Shown here: in pieces, positions 41,358 to 49,421 of the stretch
Layout: every line of letters begins with the position of its first letter
Position numbering within the stretch: the first letter of the stretch is position 1
Source: Solwaraspora sp. WMMD792
GTDB lineage: Bacteria; Actinomycetota; Actinomycetes; Mycobacteriales; Micromonosporaceae
Reading direction: 5' to 3'
DNA length: 64,000 bases
Assembly: GCF_029626105.1 (NCBI RefSeq)
Contig: NZ_JARUBH010000009.1
Coordinates: forward strand, 6,076,001-6,140,000
Notes under the pieces: generated by a model
Told to the model about the DNA's origin: nothing
Databases searched by the model: none
What the model saw: the letters and a program-made list of their open reading frames with translations, nothing else
Position numbers and translations under genes: made by a program

Positions 41358-43273
41358 GCCCGCACCCGCCGGGCCCGCGCGGCTCGGGCGCGCTCCACGA
41401 CCGCCTGACGCGGGTCGTCGACCGGCCCGGCATCGGTGCCACCACGTCCGATCAGCTCCGCCTGGGCTGCCACCGTGGTGTGCCGGAACAGCGCCACCAC
41501 GGACGGCCGCGTCCCGGTGCGCCGCTCCAACGCGCCCTGCAGCTGGAACATGGTCAGTGAGTGGCCACCGAGGTCGAAGAAGTTGACGTCGACCGGGACG
41601 TCGGCGACCTTCAGCACCTCAGCCCATGCCGCGGCGACCTGGGCGGTGGCGCCGTCACGGGTGGGCTGAGCCGTCGGCGCCGGGGTCGGGTGTGCGGCGT
41701 ACCGGCGTAGTGCCTCACGGTCCACCTTGCCGTTGACGGTGAGCGGGAACTCCGGTACGACGTGGATCCGGGCGGGCACCATGGCCGCCGGCACCTGCCG
41801 GGACAACTCCAGGCGTACGCTCTCCGCGCTCACCGCTTGATCCGCGACCACGAATGCCTCCATCGCGGTCCGCGTTTCGTCGGGCAGGACCGCAGCGTCC
41901 CGTACGCCGGGCACGGCCCGCAGCGCGGAGTCCACCGCGCCCAGTTCCACCCGGTGCCCGCGGATCTTGATCTGATCGTCGCGGCGGCCCAGGAAATCCA
42001 GCGTTCCCTCGTCGTTCCAGCGCGCCATGTCGCCGGTCCGGTACATGCGCGCGCCGGGCGTCGCGTCGAACGGGTCGGGCAGGAACGCCTTCTCTGTTGC
42101 CTCTGGTTGGCCGAGGTAGCCGTTAGCGACGCCGGCACCGCCTACGAACAGCTCGCCCTCGACGCCACGGCCGACCGGGCGCAGGTCGTCGTCCAGCACA
42201 TATACCCGGCCACCGGGGATCGGACCGCCGATGCTGACCGGGGCCGGCCCGGTGAACCGCCGGTACGTGGCCCAGACGGTCGCCTCCGTCGGTCCGTACT
42301 CGTTGACCAGGTAAACCCGGGAGCCGTGCGTGGCGAAATGGCGGCGCAGGAGAGTTTCGGGCAGCGCCTCGCCAGCGGTGATGACGGTGTCCAACGACTG
42401 CAGGGCGTCCGGGCCGGCACGGTCGGCGGCGTCGAGCAGCACCGCGTACAGCGACGGGACGCAGAGCAGGTGCGTCACCCGGCGGTGACCCACCAGGCGG
42501 ACCAGACGCTCCGGGTCGCGCACCTCGTCGGCTGCTGCTACGACCAGACGGCCGCCAGCGCTCAGGGTTCCCCAGATCCCGGCGATCGAGGAGTCGAAGG
42601 CCAGCGGCGAGACGAGCAGGAAGGCTGGCGCACCCGGGTAGACGAGGCGGCGGGCCGCCGTGGAAGCGGCCAGTTGGCCGTGGGTGACGAGCACACCTTT
42701 GGGTTCGCCGGTGCTCCCGGAGGTGTAGATGACATAGGCGGGATCGTCGGCTCTGGCTTCGGCCGCCGGCCCCGGCTGTGGGGCCGGCTCCGGACGGTGG
42801 GCGACCACGAGCGGCCGGCCGACCGCTCGAAGCCGTGGCTCGGTGGCCGGGCTGGTCACGACGGCGGCGACGGCGGCGTCGGCGAGAACCGCCGCCACCC
42901 GTAGGTCGGGCTGCGCAGGGTCGATCGGCACATAGGCGGCACCGGCCCGCCAGACGGCCAGGACGGCGGCCACCATGGCGACCGACGGCTCCATCACCAC
43001 GGCGACGGTGTCGCGGTTGCCGACGCCTGTGGCGGTGAGCCGTGCGGCGAGAGCCGCCGCCCAATCGTCGAGGGCGCGGTAGCTGAGGCTGTCGGACTCG
43101 CCCTGCACCGCGGTGGCGTGAGGGTGGGCGCGGACGTGTTCGTCGACCGACTGGGGCAGGAGCGGCGGCGTTCCGGGAAGCGCTGCGGCCAGGCCGTGCG
43201 GCCGTGGGTCGTCCGGAGTGCGTCCTGGCCGATTTTTGGTGATCAACGGTTGGGAGGGCACTGCATACGCCAT
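41354..43273 (-). CDS. Non-ribosomal peptide synthetase, A-T didomain
   Basis: About 639 aa. Adenylation: YVIYTSGSTGEPKGVLVTHG (A3), NEYGPTEATVWA (A5), YRTGDMARW (A7), QIKIRGHRVELGAVD (A8), TVNGKVDR (A10). Carrier: DLGGHSLTMFQLQ. No C domain. By-eye pocket residues are D-S-A-L-I-A-E-V-W-K; the Glu at the 322 position would suit a basic or amino-bearing side chain, but the substrate is not assigned. It may supply the acceptor amino acid for the C domain of the 27991 protein. ATG 43273 has GGGGGAG upstream. Promoter carries a four-unit TTGCCA array. Confidence 0.95.
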   Translation of the reverse strand: MAYAVPSQPLITKNRPGRTPDDPRPHGLAAALPGTPPLLPQSVDEHVRAHPHATAVQGESDSLSYRALDDWAAALAARLTATGVGNRDTVAVVMEPSVAMVAAVLAVWRAGAAYVPIDPAQPDLRVAAVLADAAVAAVVTSPATEPRLRAVGRPLVVAHRPEPAPQPGPAAEARADDPAYVIYTSGSTGEPKGVLVTHGQLAASTAARRLVYPGAPAFLLVSPLAFDSSIAGIWGTLSAGGRLVVAAADEVRDPERLVRLVGHRRVTHLLCVPSLYAVLLDAADRAGPDALQSLDTVITAGEALPETLLRRHFATHGSRVYLVNEYGPTEATVWATYRRFTGPAPVSIGGPIPGGRVYVLDDDLRPVGRGVEGELFVGGAGVANGYLGQPEATEKAFLPDPFDATPGARMYRTGDMARWNDEGTLDFLGRRDDQIKIRGHRVELGAVDSALRAVPGVRDAAVLPDETRTAMEAFVVADQAVSAESVRLELSRQVPAAMVPARIHVVPEFPLTVNGKVDREALRRYAAHPTPAPTAQPTRDGATAQVAAAWAEVLKVADVPVDVNFFDLGGHSLTMFQLQGALERRTGTRPSVVALFRHTTVAAQAELIGRGGTDAGPVDDPRQAVVERARAARARRVRA

Positions 43274-43321
43274 GGAACTCCCCCGATCGTCATCGGTGTG
43301 GTCTGTGTGGGCACGCACCCG

Positions 43322-43371
43322 AGGCTAAGCGATCTGGCAAATTTTGGCAATCTCTGACAAGCATCTGGCAA
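43322..43371 (-). promoter_or_regulatory. A-T NRPS promoter with four TTGCCA units
   Basis: Reverse strand: -35 TTGCCA (43350-43345), 17 bp, -10 TAGCCT (43327-43322). Forward-strand units TGGCAA 43335, TGGCAA 43345, TGACAA 43355, TGGCAA 43366 (steps 10, 10, 11). The first GGCAA is 8 bp from the -10. Confidence 0.75.
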
Positions 43372-43385
43372 GTGCTGTACGTGAT

Positions 43386-43415
43386 GGTGTGCCGCCCCAG
43401 GTGGAGCGGCACACC
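43386..43415 (-). terminator. Hairpin after the small peptide gene
   Basis: GGTGTGCCGC (43386-43395) pairs perfectly with GCGGCACACC (43406-43415); 10-nt loop. It separates the peptide gene (stop 43441) from the next promoter. Confidence 0.6.
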
Positions 43416-43440
43416 GGTGGTGGTGCGAGTCGGGTCGTGA

Positions 43441-43629
43441 TCACGGCCAGTCGATGTCGGAGGCGACCGTCGATGGGGCCGAGGTGGCCGTATTCGCGCC
43501 CAGCGTGCCGGTCAGGGCTCCGAGGGCGAGGCAGGCGACCGCGCCGAGGGCGGCTATCCGTAGCAAGGTGGGCGAGGTGGGCGAGGTGGGTCGACGGTCG
43601 ACGAGGCGTGCGGGGTTGCGATGCGACAT
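43441..43629 (-). CDS. Small secreted-looking peptide (62 aa), possible signal peptide precursor
   Basis: 62 aa. A basic, Pro/Ser/Thr-rich N-terminus (MSHRNPARLVDRRPTSPTSP) is followed by one hydrophobic segment (LLRIAALGAVACLALGALTG) and a short exported tail ending SAPSTVASDIDWP. GGGAG lies 8 nt before the ATG, and promoter-like and terminator-like signals flank the gene, so it looks real. Size and layout resemble precursors of secreted peptide signals, and two XRE-TPR proteins of peptide-sensor architecture are in the same cluster. That link is inference; it may instead be a small membrane protein. No cluster hexamer array precedes it. Confidence 0.6.
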   Translation of the reverse strand: MSHRNPARLVDRRPTSPTSPTLLRIAALGAVACLALGALTGTLGANTATSAPSTVASDIDWP

Positions 43630-43722
43630 GGTTGATTCTCCCGGTACTCGAAATGTCCGGCAGTGCGACTCCGTTGTCGTTCTGCAGCGGTCAAAGAAAA
43701 GATGAGTGTCGATGTCTTTATG

Positions 43723-43752
43723 AGCCTACTGTCCCTGGCTGGTTGCGACCAA
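43723..43752 (-). promoter_or_regulatory. Candidate promoter of the small peptide gene
   Basis: Reverse strand TTGGTC (43752-43747), 18-bp spacer, TAGGCT (43728-43723), about 90 nt before the ATG at 43629. Confidence 0.35.
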
Positions 43753-43860
43753 CCCGCCGATCCGATTTTGTAACCATGGGACCGGAGTCGACTTTTTAGA
43801 CATTAGGGGTGCTGTCTGCAATCTGCAGCCAGACGCTGGCGACCCTGGCGATTCTGGCGA

Positions 43861-45162
43861 TTAGCCGAAAGTCGGTGACTCGACCGGCTCGGAGGCGGCT
43901 ACGCTGATTTTGTCGCCATCCAGAAAAAGATCATCTAGAAATGCGTTCCGGAACTTGCCCGGGAAGTCAAGGTGCCGCATCAGCTCCGCGAAGTCGGCGG
44001 CGCGCGGGTAGCCCGCGACGATGTCGGGCCCGGCCAGGGTGGTCAGCTTGGCCCAGTGCGGCCGAGCGTCGAAGGGTCGCAGCGCTTTCTCCACCTCGGC
44101 GAGGACCGGGAGCACCGCAGGCCAGTTTCTGACCCAGGTGAAGTGCACCGTCACCGAGTCACGACGGTAAGCTGGGCTGAGCCACAGGTCGTCGGCACGT
44201 ACCGTACGGATCTCGGCGATCTGCAGGACCGGCGCCAGCTGCTCGGCGAGACCACGCACCGCGGACAGCGCAGCCGAGGCGTGGTCGCGCGATACGTAGA
44301 ACTCTGACTGGAGTTCGTCCCCCGAGCCCGGCATGAACTCCGGGCGAAAATGTGGCAGACGCTCGTGCCACGGGCCCGGCCGATCCAGTTGCTCCGTGCT
44401 GAACTCCGGCGAGACTCCGTCGACCGGGTGCATCGGCCGCTCGGCGTGCCGACCGCCGTTCCAGCCCGACTCCGCCCATCCGGCGCGACGCTTACGCCAG
44501 ACCGAGCCCTCCTCGCTGTGCCACGTGGTGAAGACGCTGACGCTGTAGGCCGAACTGAAGACTGCGTCCAGCTCGCCGATGATCTCGTCGAGCGGAACGC
44601 CGACGTGCACCTGCTGGCTCATCTCAAAGGCTGGCTCGACGTCCAGGGTCAGCGCCGTGACCACACCGAGCGCGCCCAGGGCGACGACGCATCCTCCGAA
44701 GATCCGGTCCTCGTCCCGCCGCAGCTCGCGCAGCTCGCCGTCTGGGCCCACCAGTTGCAGGCCCCGTACGGCGGCGGCGAGGCAGCGCAGCGTGTCTCCG
44801 GAACCGTGTGTTCCCGTCGCGCAGGAGCCGGCCACCGAGATGTGTGGCAACGAGGCCATGTTCGACAGCGCGTATCCCGCCCGATGCAGCTCCGCGGCCA
44901 CCTCCGCGTACCGCATCCCCGCGCTGACAGTGACGGTCCGGTTCCGCTCGTCCAGGCTCAGCACCGTCGGCAGGCTGTCCAACCGGATCAGATCGTGCGT
45001 GGTGTCCGCGATCAGGCTGAACGAGTGCCCGCTGCCCAGGGCCCGGATCCGAGGTATGCCGGCGACCAACCGCCGTACCTCGTCGATGGTGTCTGGCTGA
45101 TGGATCCGGGCCGCGCCGAAGACGACCGAGCCAGCCCAGTTCGTGAGTCCCTGCGTCTGCAC
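43861..45162 (-). CDS. FAD-linked alditol/aldonolactone oxidase-like enzyme
   Basis: About 433 aa. VAO/PCMH flavin fold: RIRALGSGHSFSLIADTTHD, ASLPHISVAGSCATGTHGSG (FAD loop), GALGVVTALTLDVEP. The start NWAGSVVFGA and the C-terminal RPHWAKL motif resemble alditol oxidase (AldO, xylitol oxidase) more than gulonolactone oxidases. These use O2 to oxidise a sugar alcohol or sugar hydroxyl. GTG 45162 has GGAGGTGA upstream and lies 3 bp after the deacetylase stop, so the two enzymes probably act on the same sugar. Confidence 0.87.
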   Translation of the reverse strand: MQTQGLTNWAGSVVFGAARIHQPDTIDEVRRLVAGIPRIRALGSGHSFSLIADTTHDLIRLDSLPTVLSLDERNRTVTVSAGMRYAEVAAELHRAGYALSNMASLPHISVAGSCATGTHGSGDTLRCLAAAVRGLQLVGPDGELRELRRDEDRIFGGCVVALGALGVVTALTLDVEPAFEMSQQVHVGVPLDEIIGELDAVFSSAYSVSVFTTWHSEEGSVWRKRRAGWAESGWNGGRHAERPMHPVDGVSPEFSTEQLDRPGPWHERLPHFRPEFMPGSGDELQSEFYVSRDHASAALSAVRGLAEQLAPVLQIAEIRTVRADDLWLSPAYRRDSVTVHFTWVRNWPAVLPVLAEVEKALRPFDARPHWAKLTTLAGPDIVAGYPRAADFAELMRHLDFPGKFRNAFLDDLFLDGDKISVAASEPVESPTFG

Positions 45163-45165
45163 GGC

Positions 45166-46188
45166 TCACCTCCCGCCGGTGACGAACTCGTCGGCCGCGA
45201 CGAACCGGAAGGAACGTTCCAGTAGGCCCTCGATGATGCGGGGCAGGGCCGCCACGACCTGTGACCGGTCCCCGCCGCCGTCGTGGAGCAGGACGATCGA
45301 GCCGTTGCGGGTGGTGTCGAGCACGCGTTCGGCGATGATCTCGGTGCCGGGCATGGCCCAGTCGACCGGTTCGACGTCCCACAGCACCATCGTGGAGTCG
45401 ACCGGCCGTAGCCACTCGAGTACCTCCGGGGTGCGCGAGCCGTACGGCGGGCGGAACAGCCTAGGCGCCGCGCCGGTCGCCTTCTCGATCGTCTCGTTCG
45501 TCCGCTCCAGCTGTTCCAGCAGCTGGTGCCGGGCCAGCTCGGGCAGGAACGGGTGGGACCAGGTGTGGTTTCCGACGGTGTGTCCCTCGTCGATCATCCG
45601 GTGCAGCAGATCGGGGTGAGCCGCGGCGTTCATCCCGACACAGAAGAACACCGCGGGAACCTGAAAGCGGCGCAGCACGTCGAGGATCTGGGCGGTGTAC
45701 CCGGGCGCGGGGCCGTCGTCGAAGGTCAGCGCCAGGGTGGGCCGCCCCCGGTCGCCGTGGGTCACGCAGCGGTGCTTGTCGACCATCGCGGCGAGCGCAG
45801 CGGCGCTGGCCTGTTCGTCGCGCCGCAGCACGTGCTCCCGGCCGGTCTGAGTGCCGCGGGTGGGGTCGAGCCTGACCAGACTTCCGAGGTCACGCCAGGC
45901 GGCGCGGGCGAGCACATCGGCGGGCACCGAGCCGAAGTCGGGTCGCGGTGGCAGCAGATGCGGGTCTGCGCGGTACACGACGAGGCCGGCCGCCATCATC
46001 CGGCCGTCCAGAATGCCGTTGGTGCTGTCCACCACGACCGCAGGTGCGCCGATCGTGTGCAGTCGATCGATCATGGCGTCGACGTCGGCGGCGTTGAACC
46101 AGGCCGGCGCGGCCACCGGTTCGCCTGTGTCGTCCAGTACGGCGAGGCGATATCCATCGCCACTCCAGGAGACTCCTGCGTAGGGCAT
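45166..46188 (-). CDS. NodB-type polysaccharide deacetylase with an extra N-terminal domain
   Basis: About 340 aa. Residues ~145-335 are a NodB domain: LALTFDDGPAPGYT (metal Asp pair), GNHTWSHPFLPEL (HxxxH), RLFRPPYGSRTPE, IVLLHDGGGDRS. It should remove N-acetyl groups from a sugar. The N-terminal ~110 residues (MPYAGVSWSGDGYRLAVLDD, PAVVVDSTNGILDGRMM, VVYRADPHLLPPRP) are not part of NodB and look RNase-H-like, vaguely recalling IS110-type transposase N-termini. No signal peptide, so it acts in the cytoplasm, unlike most family members. ATG 46188 follows GGAGG. Confidence 0.9.
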   Translation of the reverse strand: MPYAGVSWSGDGYRLAVLDDTGEPVAAPAWFNAADVDAMIDRLHTIGAPAVVVDSTNGILDGRMMAAGLVVYRADPHLLPPRPDFGSVPADVLARAAWRDLGSLVRLDPTRGTQTGREHVLRRDEQASAAALAAMVDKHRCVTHGDRGRPTLALTFDDGPAPGYTAQILDVLRRFQVPAVFFCVGMNAAAHPDLLHRMIDEGHTVGNHTWSHPFLPELARHQLLEQLERTNETIEKATGAAPRLFRPPYGSRTPEVLEWLRPVDSTMVLWDVEPVDWAMPGTEIIAERVLDTTRNGSIVLLHDGGGDRSQVVAALPRIIEGLLERSFRFVAADEFVTGGR

Positions 46189-46265
46189 AGGTCCTCCGAG
46201 CGGGCGTAGGCCCGGACGTGGCGTGCGAACTGCGTCGTCCGTGGCTCAACGGTCATCGATGCATA

Positions 46266-46316
46266 ACGTTGCCACCGGAGTTCCTGTTTGGCAACTAGGA
46301 TGGCAAGTTTTGGTAA
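46266..46316 (-). promoter_or_regulatory. Deacetylase/oxidase operon promoter with TTGCCA units
   Basis: Reverse strand: -35 TTGCCA (46294-46289), 17 bp, -10 CAACGT (46271-46266). Units on the forward strand: TGGCAA 46289, TGGCAA 46301, TGGTAA 46311. An opposite-facing TTGCCA lies at 46269. Here the extra units lie upstream of the -35 rather than between -35 and -10. Confidence 0.6.
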
Positions 46317-46351
46317 AACACGTGACCGGACAGCACCCGCGCAGGAGGCGT

Positions 46352-47242
46352 TCAGGCGACCGCCGCAGCCAGCGTCCGTCGAGCGGTGTCGGCCATCACC
46401 GGATTGGTGTGCTGGTAGTAGGGGAGCGCCATGATCGCTTGCGCGACGGCCCAGCCACGGCCGCGTTCCCAGGTCAGATCATCCACCCGCAGCGCGGAGC
46501 GGTACGCCCGTCGCCCTTCGTCGTCCAGCAGGTTCCACGCCGGCATGAGGTCGACTGCGGGATCGCCGATTCCGGCCGAACCGAGGTCGAGCACGGCGGC
46601 CAGCCGGCCCTCGCGCAACAGCAGGTTGCCGGGCATCAGGTCGGCGTGGATCCACACGTCCGGGGTGTCATGCCTGCCGGTGGCGAGGCACTGCCGCCAG
46701 ACCTCTGCTACCCGGCGCACGTCGACGAGCCCGGCGCTGTCGGCGAGCGCGCCATCGACGGACTCGGCCAGCCGGGTGAGCGGGCCACCACGCCCGCGGC
46801 CTTGCCAGGTGCGCCCGCCGGTATCCATGCTCTGCAACTCACCGACGAACCGGGCGAGATCGCGAGCGAGCTCCAGCTGGTCGACGCCGGTGCCCGGTTC
46901 TACGGTGTCACCGGGGATCCACCCGTACGCTGTCCACCATCCGGAATAGCCGGCGGCGGGCCGGCCGACCGCGAGCGGCTCGGGCACGAGCAGTCGGGTG
47001 TGCCGGGCGATCAGGCGCGCGAGGTCCTGCTCGTGCTCCAGCGACGCCCGTGCGGTGGCGCCCGGGTCGGGGCGGAGCGGGAACCGCAGGACGACATCGT
47101 CGCCCAGCCGGAACAGGGCGTTGACCGTGCCGTGCGAGGTCACCGGCCGGACGGGGAGGTCTCGCCACCGGGGGAACTGTTCGGCGACGAGGCAGGCCAC
47201 GTCCGCCACCGTGATGTCCACTTGGTCGGCATGCATCCGCAC
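46352..47242 (-). CDS. Aminoglycoside phosphotransferase-family kinase
   Basis: About 296 aa. APH fold: VVLRFPLRPD region of the N-lobe, catalytic loop VWIHADLMPGNLLLREG (HxDxxxxN) and AVLDLGSAGIGDPAVDLMPA (metal Asp). ATP-dependent phosphorylation of a hydroxyl on a sugar or antibiotic is expected. In this cluster it could be a self-resistance kinase, or a biosynthetic step that protects or activates an amino sugar. ATG 47236 is an alternative start 6 nt in. Confidence 0.87.
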   Translation of the reverse strand: MRMHADQVDITVADVACLVAEQFPRWRDLPVRPVTSHGTVNALFRLGDDVVLRFPLRPDPGATARASLEHEQDLARLIARHTRLLVPEPLAVGRPAAGYSGWWTAYGWIPGDTVEPGTGVDQLELARDLARFVGELQSMDTGGRTWQGRGRGGPLTRLAESVDGALADSAGLVDVRRVAEVWRQCLATGRHDTPDVWIHADLMPGNLLLREGRLAAVLDLGSAGIGDPAVDLMPAWNLLDDEGRRAYRSALRVDDLTWERGRGWAVAQAIMALPYYQHTNPVMADTARRTLAAAVA

Positions 47243-47316
47243 GCTGTCAGCGCTCCCTTCGACACGGTCGCGATCACTGGTAGTGTGTTGATGGTCACGG
47301 GTGGTGCGGGTGCCCG

Positions 47317-48192
47317 TCAGTCAGCCGCAGTCGCAGCCGCTCGGGCCGCGGCCACGGTCTCCCGCTGCTTCCAGTTGGAGACGCCGCCCAGGTAGTACCG
47401 TACGGTCGCCGCGCCGGTGGAGAAGATCGGCACGTCGTTGCTCACCAGCCTGCCGAGAAGTTTGTCGTCGGGCGCGACGTTGTTGGCGTGGTCCTCCTCG
47501 GTGAACTCCTCTGGGATTGGCAGGCGCAGCAGCAGTTCGCGGCGCAGCAGCCAGACGCTCTGGTCGACGGTCATGATCGGATCATCGGGACCGGTGACCG
47601 TGCTGGGACGGAACGAGGCGCTGCGAATGCCGGGATCGGCACGGTCCATCACGACGTTCGACCCCGGGAAACGGACGCCCCGGTCCACCATGAGCTGATA
47701 GAGCCGCCGGCCCTCCTCGTACGTGAACGAGGTGTGCCACACCTCATCGGTGTACGGCGTGCCGTCGGCGTTCCACATGGTGCGTCCGGAGTGCACCGCG
47801 TCGGCGCCCGTCTGCCGTGCGAGGTCGCGCAGGCTGCTCAGGTGGTGCGGCTCGAACTCGTTGTCGTCGTCGAGAAAGGCGATCCACTCGGCAGACGAGA
47901 TCCGCGCACCGGTGTTGAACAGCCGGGACAGCCGCGGATAGACGAAGCGCCGGTCACGCGGCGGCTCCTCGCGCTCCTGTGGTGAGCGCTCGACCAGGTG
48001 CGCGACGGTGCGCCGTCCGGGGGCTGTCGGGGCTGACTCCACCACCGCCACTGACTCCGGATCATCGTCGATGACGATGATGTGCTCGATGTCACCCGGG
48101 TAGTCCTGGGCGAGGACGGAGGCCATCGCGCGGCGCAGCATCTGGTGGCGGTGCCGGGTCAGTGTCACGACGCCGATCGGGTCTGGCGACAT
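47317..48192 (-). CDS. Family 2 glycosyltransferase
   Basis: About 291 aa. GVVTLTRHRHQMLRRAMASV at the start, IIVIDDDPESVAV, NTGARISSAEWIAFLDDDNE with the DDD metal site, and DRGVRFPGSNVVMDRADPG with SVWLLRRELL for the acceptor side. GT-A fold, likely inverting, cytoplasmic. Its C-terminus is Ala-rich. It lies between a second GT2 and the APH kinase, all on one strand, with a three-unit repeat array upstream. Confidence 0.85.
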   Translation of the reverse strand: MSPDPIGVVTLTRHRHQMLRRAMASVLAQDYPGDIEHIIVIDDDPESVAVVESAPTAPGRRTVAHLVERSPQEREEPPRDRRFVYPRLSRLFNTGARISSAEWIAFLDDDNEFEPHHLSSLRDLARQTGADAVHSGRTMWNADGTPYTDEVWHTSFTYEEGRRLYQLMVDRGVRFPGSNVVMDRADPGIRSASFRPSTVTGPDDPIMTVDQSVWLLRRELLLRLPIPEEFTEEDHANNVAPDDKLLGRLVSNDVPIFSTGAATVRYYLGGVSNWKQRETVAAARAAATAAD

Positions 48193-48225
48193 CGGAGTCC
48201 CCTTTCAGGACGGAAGTCGTGTCTT

Positions 48226-48251
48226 ATGCCAAATTTTGCCAAAAGTTGCCT
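48226..48251. promoter_or_regulatory. Three-unit TTGCCA array between two glycosyltransferase genes
   Basis: Forward strand ATGCCA 48226, TTGCCA 48236, TTGCCT 48246, exactly 10 bp apart. The orientation relative to the downstream gene (48192, reverse strand) is opposite to that at the PKS and NRPS promoters, and no -10 matches, so it may be an operator only. Confidence 0.6.
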
Positions 48252-48263
48252 GAGTCGTCAACG

Positions 48264-49415
48264 TCAGCTGCCGGACGGCGACGGTGTCTCCACCCGACGG
48301 GCCACCCGGGCAGCCTCCGCCAGCACCATGTCCCGGAAACGCTCACCCAGCCGCAGTACGCGCGGCAACACCCGACATTCAGCCAGGTCGCCATCGGCAT
48401 AGGGCAGGGCGAGGCCGATCAGCGGCGTCACCTGTCGCGGAGTCCCCGGGTCGAGCACGTCCTCCACCGGTTCGCCGGCCTCGTCCAGCGCCAGGCCCAC
48501 CACCAGGACATCGACGCCGTTTGCGGTGCCGCGGGCAACGCCCAGCGACTGGCCCGCGCCGTCGAGCGCGGTGCTTACCTCGGCGCGGAGCGCGCCAATC
48601 TCACGGTTGGCCACCCAGGAGTCGCTGGCCCGGAACAACTCGACGTCGGGCCGAGGCCATTTCGCCAGGAAACGAGCCTTGTTGGTCGCGAAGGCCGCGA
48701 AGTTGATCTCCGCGTCGCGGGCATGCGGCAGATGCAGGCCGCAGAGGTCCGTGCCGAGCAGGATCGGTGTGTCGGTGGCGGCAATTCGGTAGCCCCACTC
48801 CTGGTCCTCGGCACCCCAGCCGCAGAAGTCCTCGTCGAAGTAGATTCCGTGCCGGCGTACGACGTCACCGGAGATGGCGACGAAACCGGTCCATACCATC
48901 GTCCAAGGCAGCGTCACCGGCTCGAACCGCCAGCGAGGGTCCTCCCGCAGCCCGGTCGTCGCATCCAGTCGGGCGAGCACGGCGCGGTGGCGACTGAACG
49001 GCGCGGCGGCCACCGCCTCGGTCGTCGAGAAGTTGTCGTAGCCGATCAACTGCCCGACCACGCACCGGGCAGTCCCGTCGGCGAAATACCGGCGATGCAT
49101 CGACTCTAGACAGCGGGGCGGGAGCATGACATCGGCGTCGAGGAGTACGACCACGTCGCCGGACGCTTGCCGCAGCGCGATGTTGCGGGCGTGGCTGGTG
49201 TTCCAGGGCCGCTCCACCATCACGGTCGCGATGTCGAGGTGGCGGGCGTACTCCTGGCACAGCCGCAGGTAGCCGTGGTCGTACCCGATCGCCCCGACGA
49301 CGACCTCGAAACGGGCGCGGTCGAGCGTCTGTTCGGCGAGGGACGCGAACACCATGCGCACGTTGTCGAGGCGCTGCTTGTAGGGGATCACGATGCTGAT
49401 CAGTGGGGTGCCCAT
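48264..49415 (-). CDS. Family 2 glycosyltransferase
   Basis: About 383 aa. GT-A: LISIVIPYKQRLDNVRMVFA, VERPWNTSHARNIALRQASG, VVVLLDADVMLPPRC, and the late acceptor motif FDEDFCGWGAEDQEWGYR (AED). A ~90-residue C-terminal extension is not part of the core fold. ATG 49415 lies 6 nt after a CAATAT -10, so the mRNA is probably leaderless. Acceptor unknown; presumably a sugar of the cluster product. Confidence 0.86.
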   Translation of the reverse strand: MGTPLISIVIPYKQRLDNVRMVFASLAEQTLDRARFEVVVGAIGYDHGYLRLCQEYARHLDIATVMVERPWNTSHARNIALRQASGDVVVLLDADVMLPPRCLESMHRRYFADGTARCVVGQLIGYDNFSTTEAVAAAPFSRHRAVLARLDATTGLREDPRWRFEPVTLPWTMVWTGFVAISGDVVRRHGIYFDEDFCGWGAEDQEWGYRIAATDTPILLGTDLCGLHLPHARDAEINFAAFATNKARFLAKWPRPDVELFRASDSWVANREIGALRAEVSTALDGAGQSLGVARGTANGVDVLVVGLALDEAGEPVEDVLDPGTPRQVTPLIGLALPYADGDLAECRVLPRVLRLGERFRDMVLAEAARVARRVETPSPSGS

Positions 49416-49421
49416 ACCGGC

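Noticed and set aside
43344-43799. Forward open frame across the small peptide gene
   Set aside because: Begins inside a promoter repeat array, has no ribosome site and an Arg-rich composition; the reverse-strand peptide gene is better supported.
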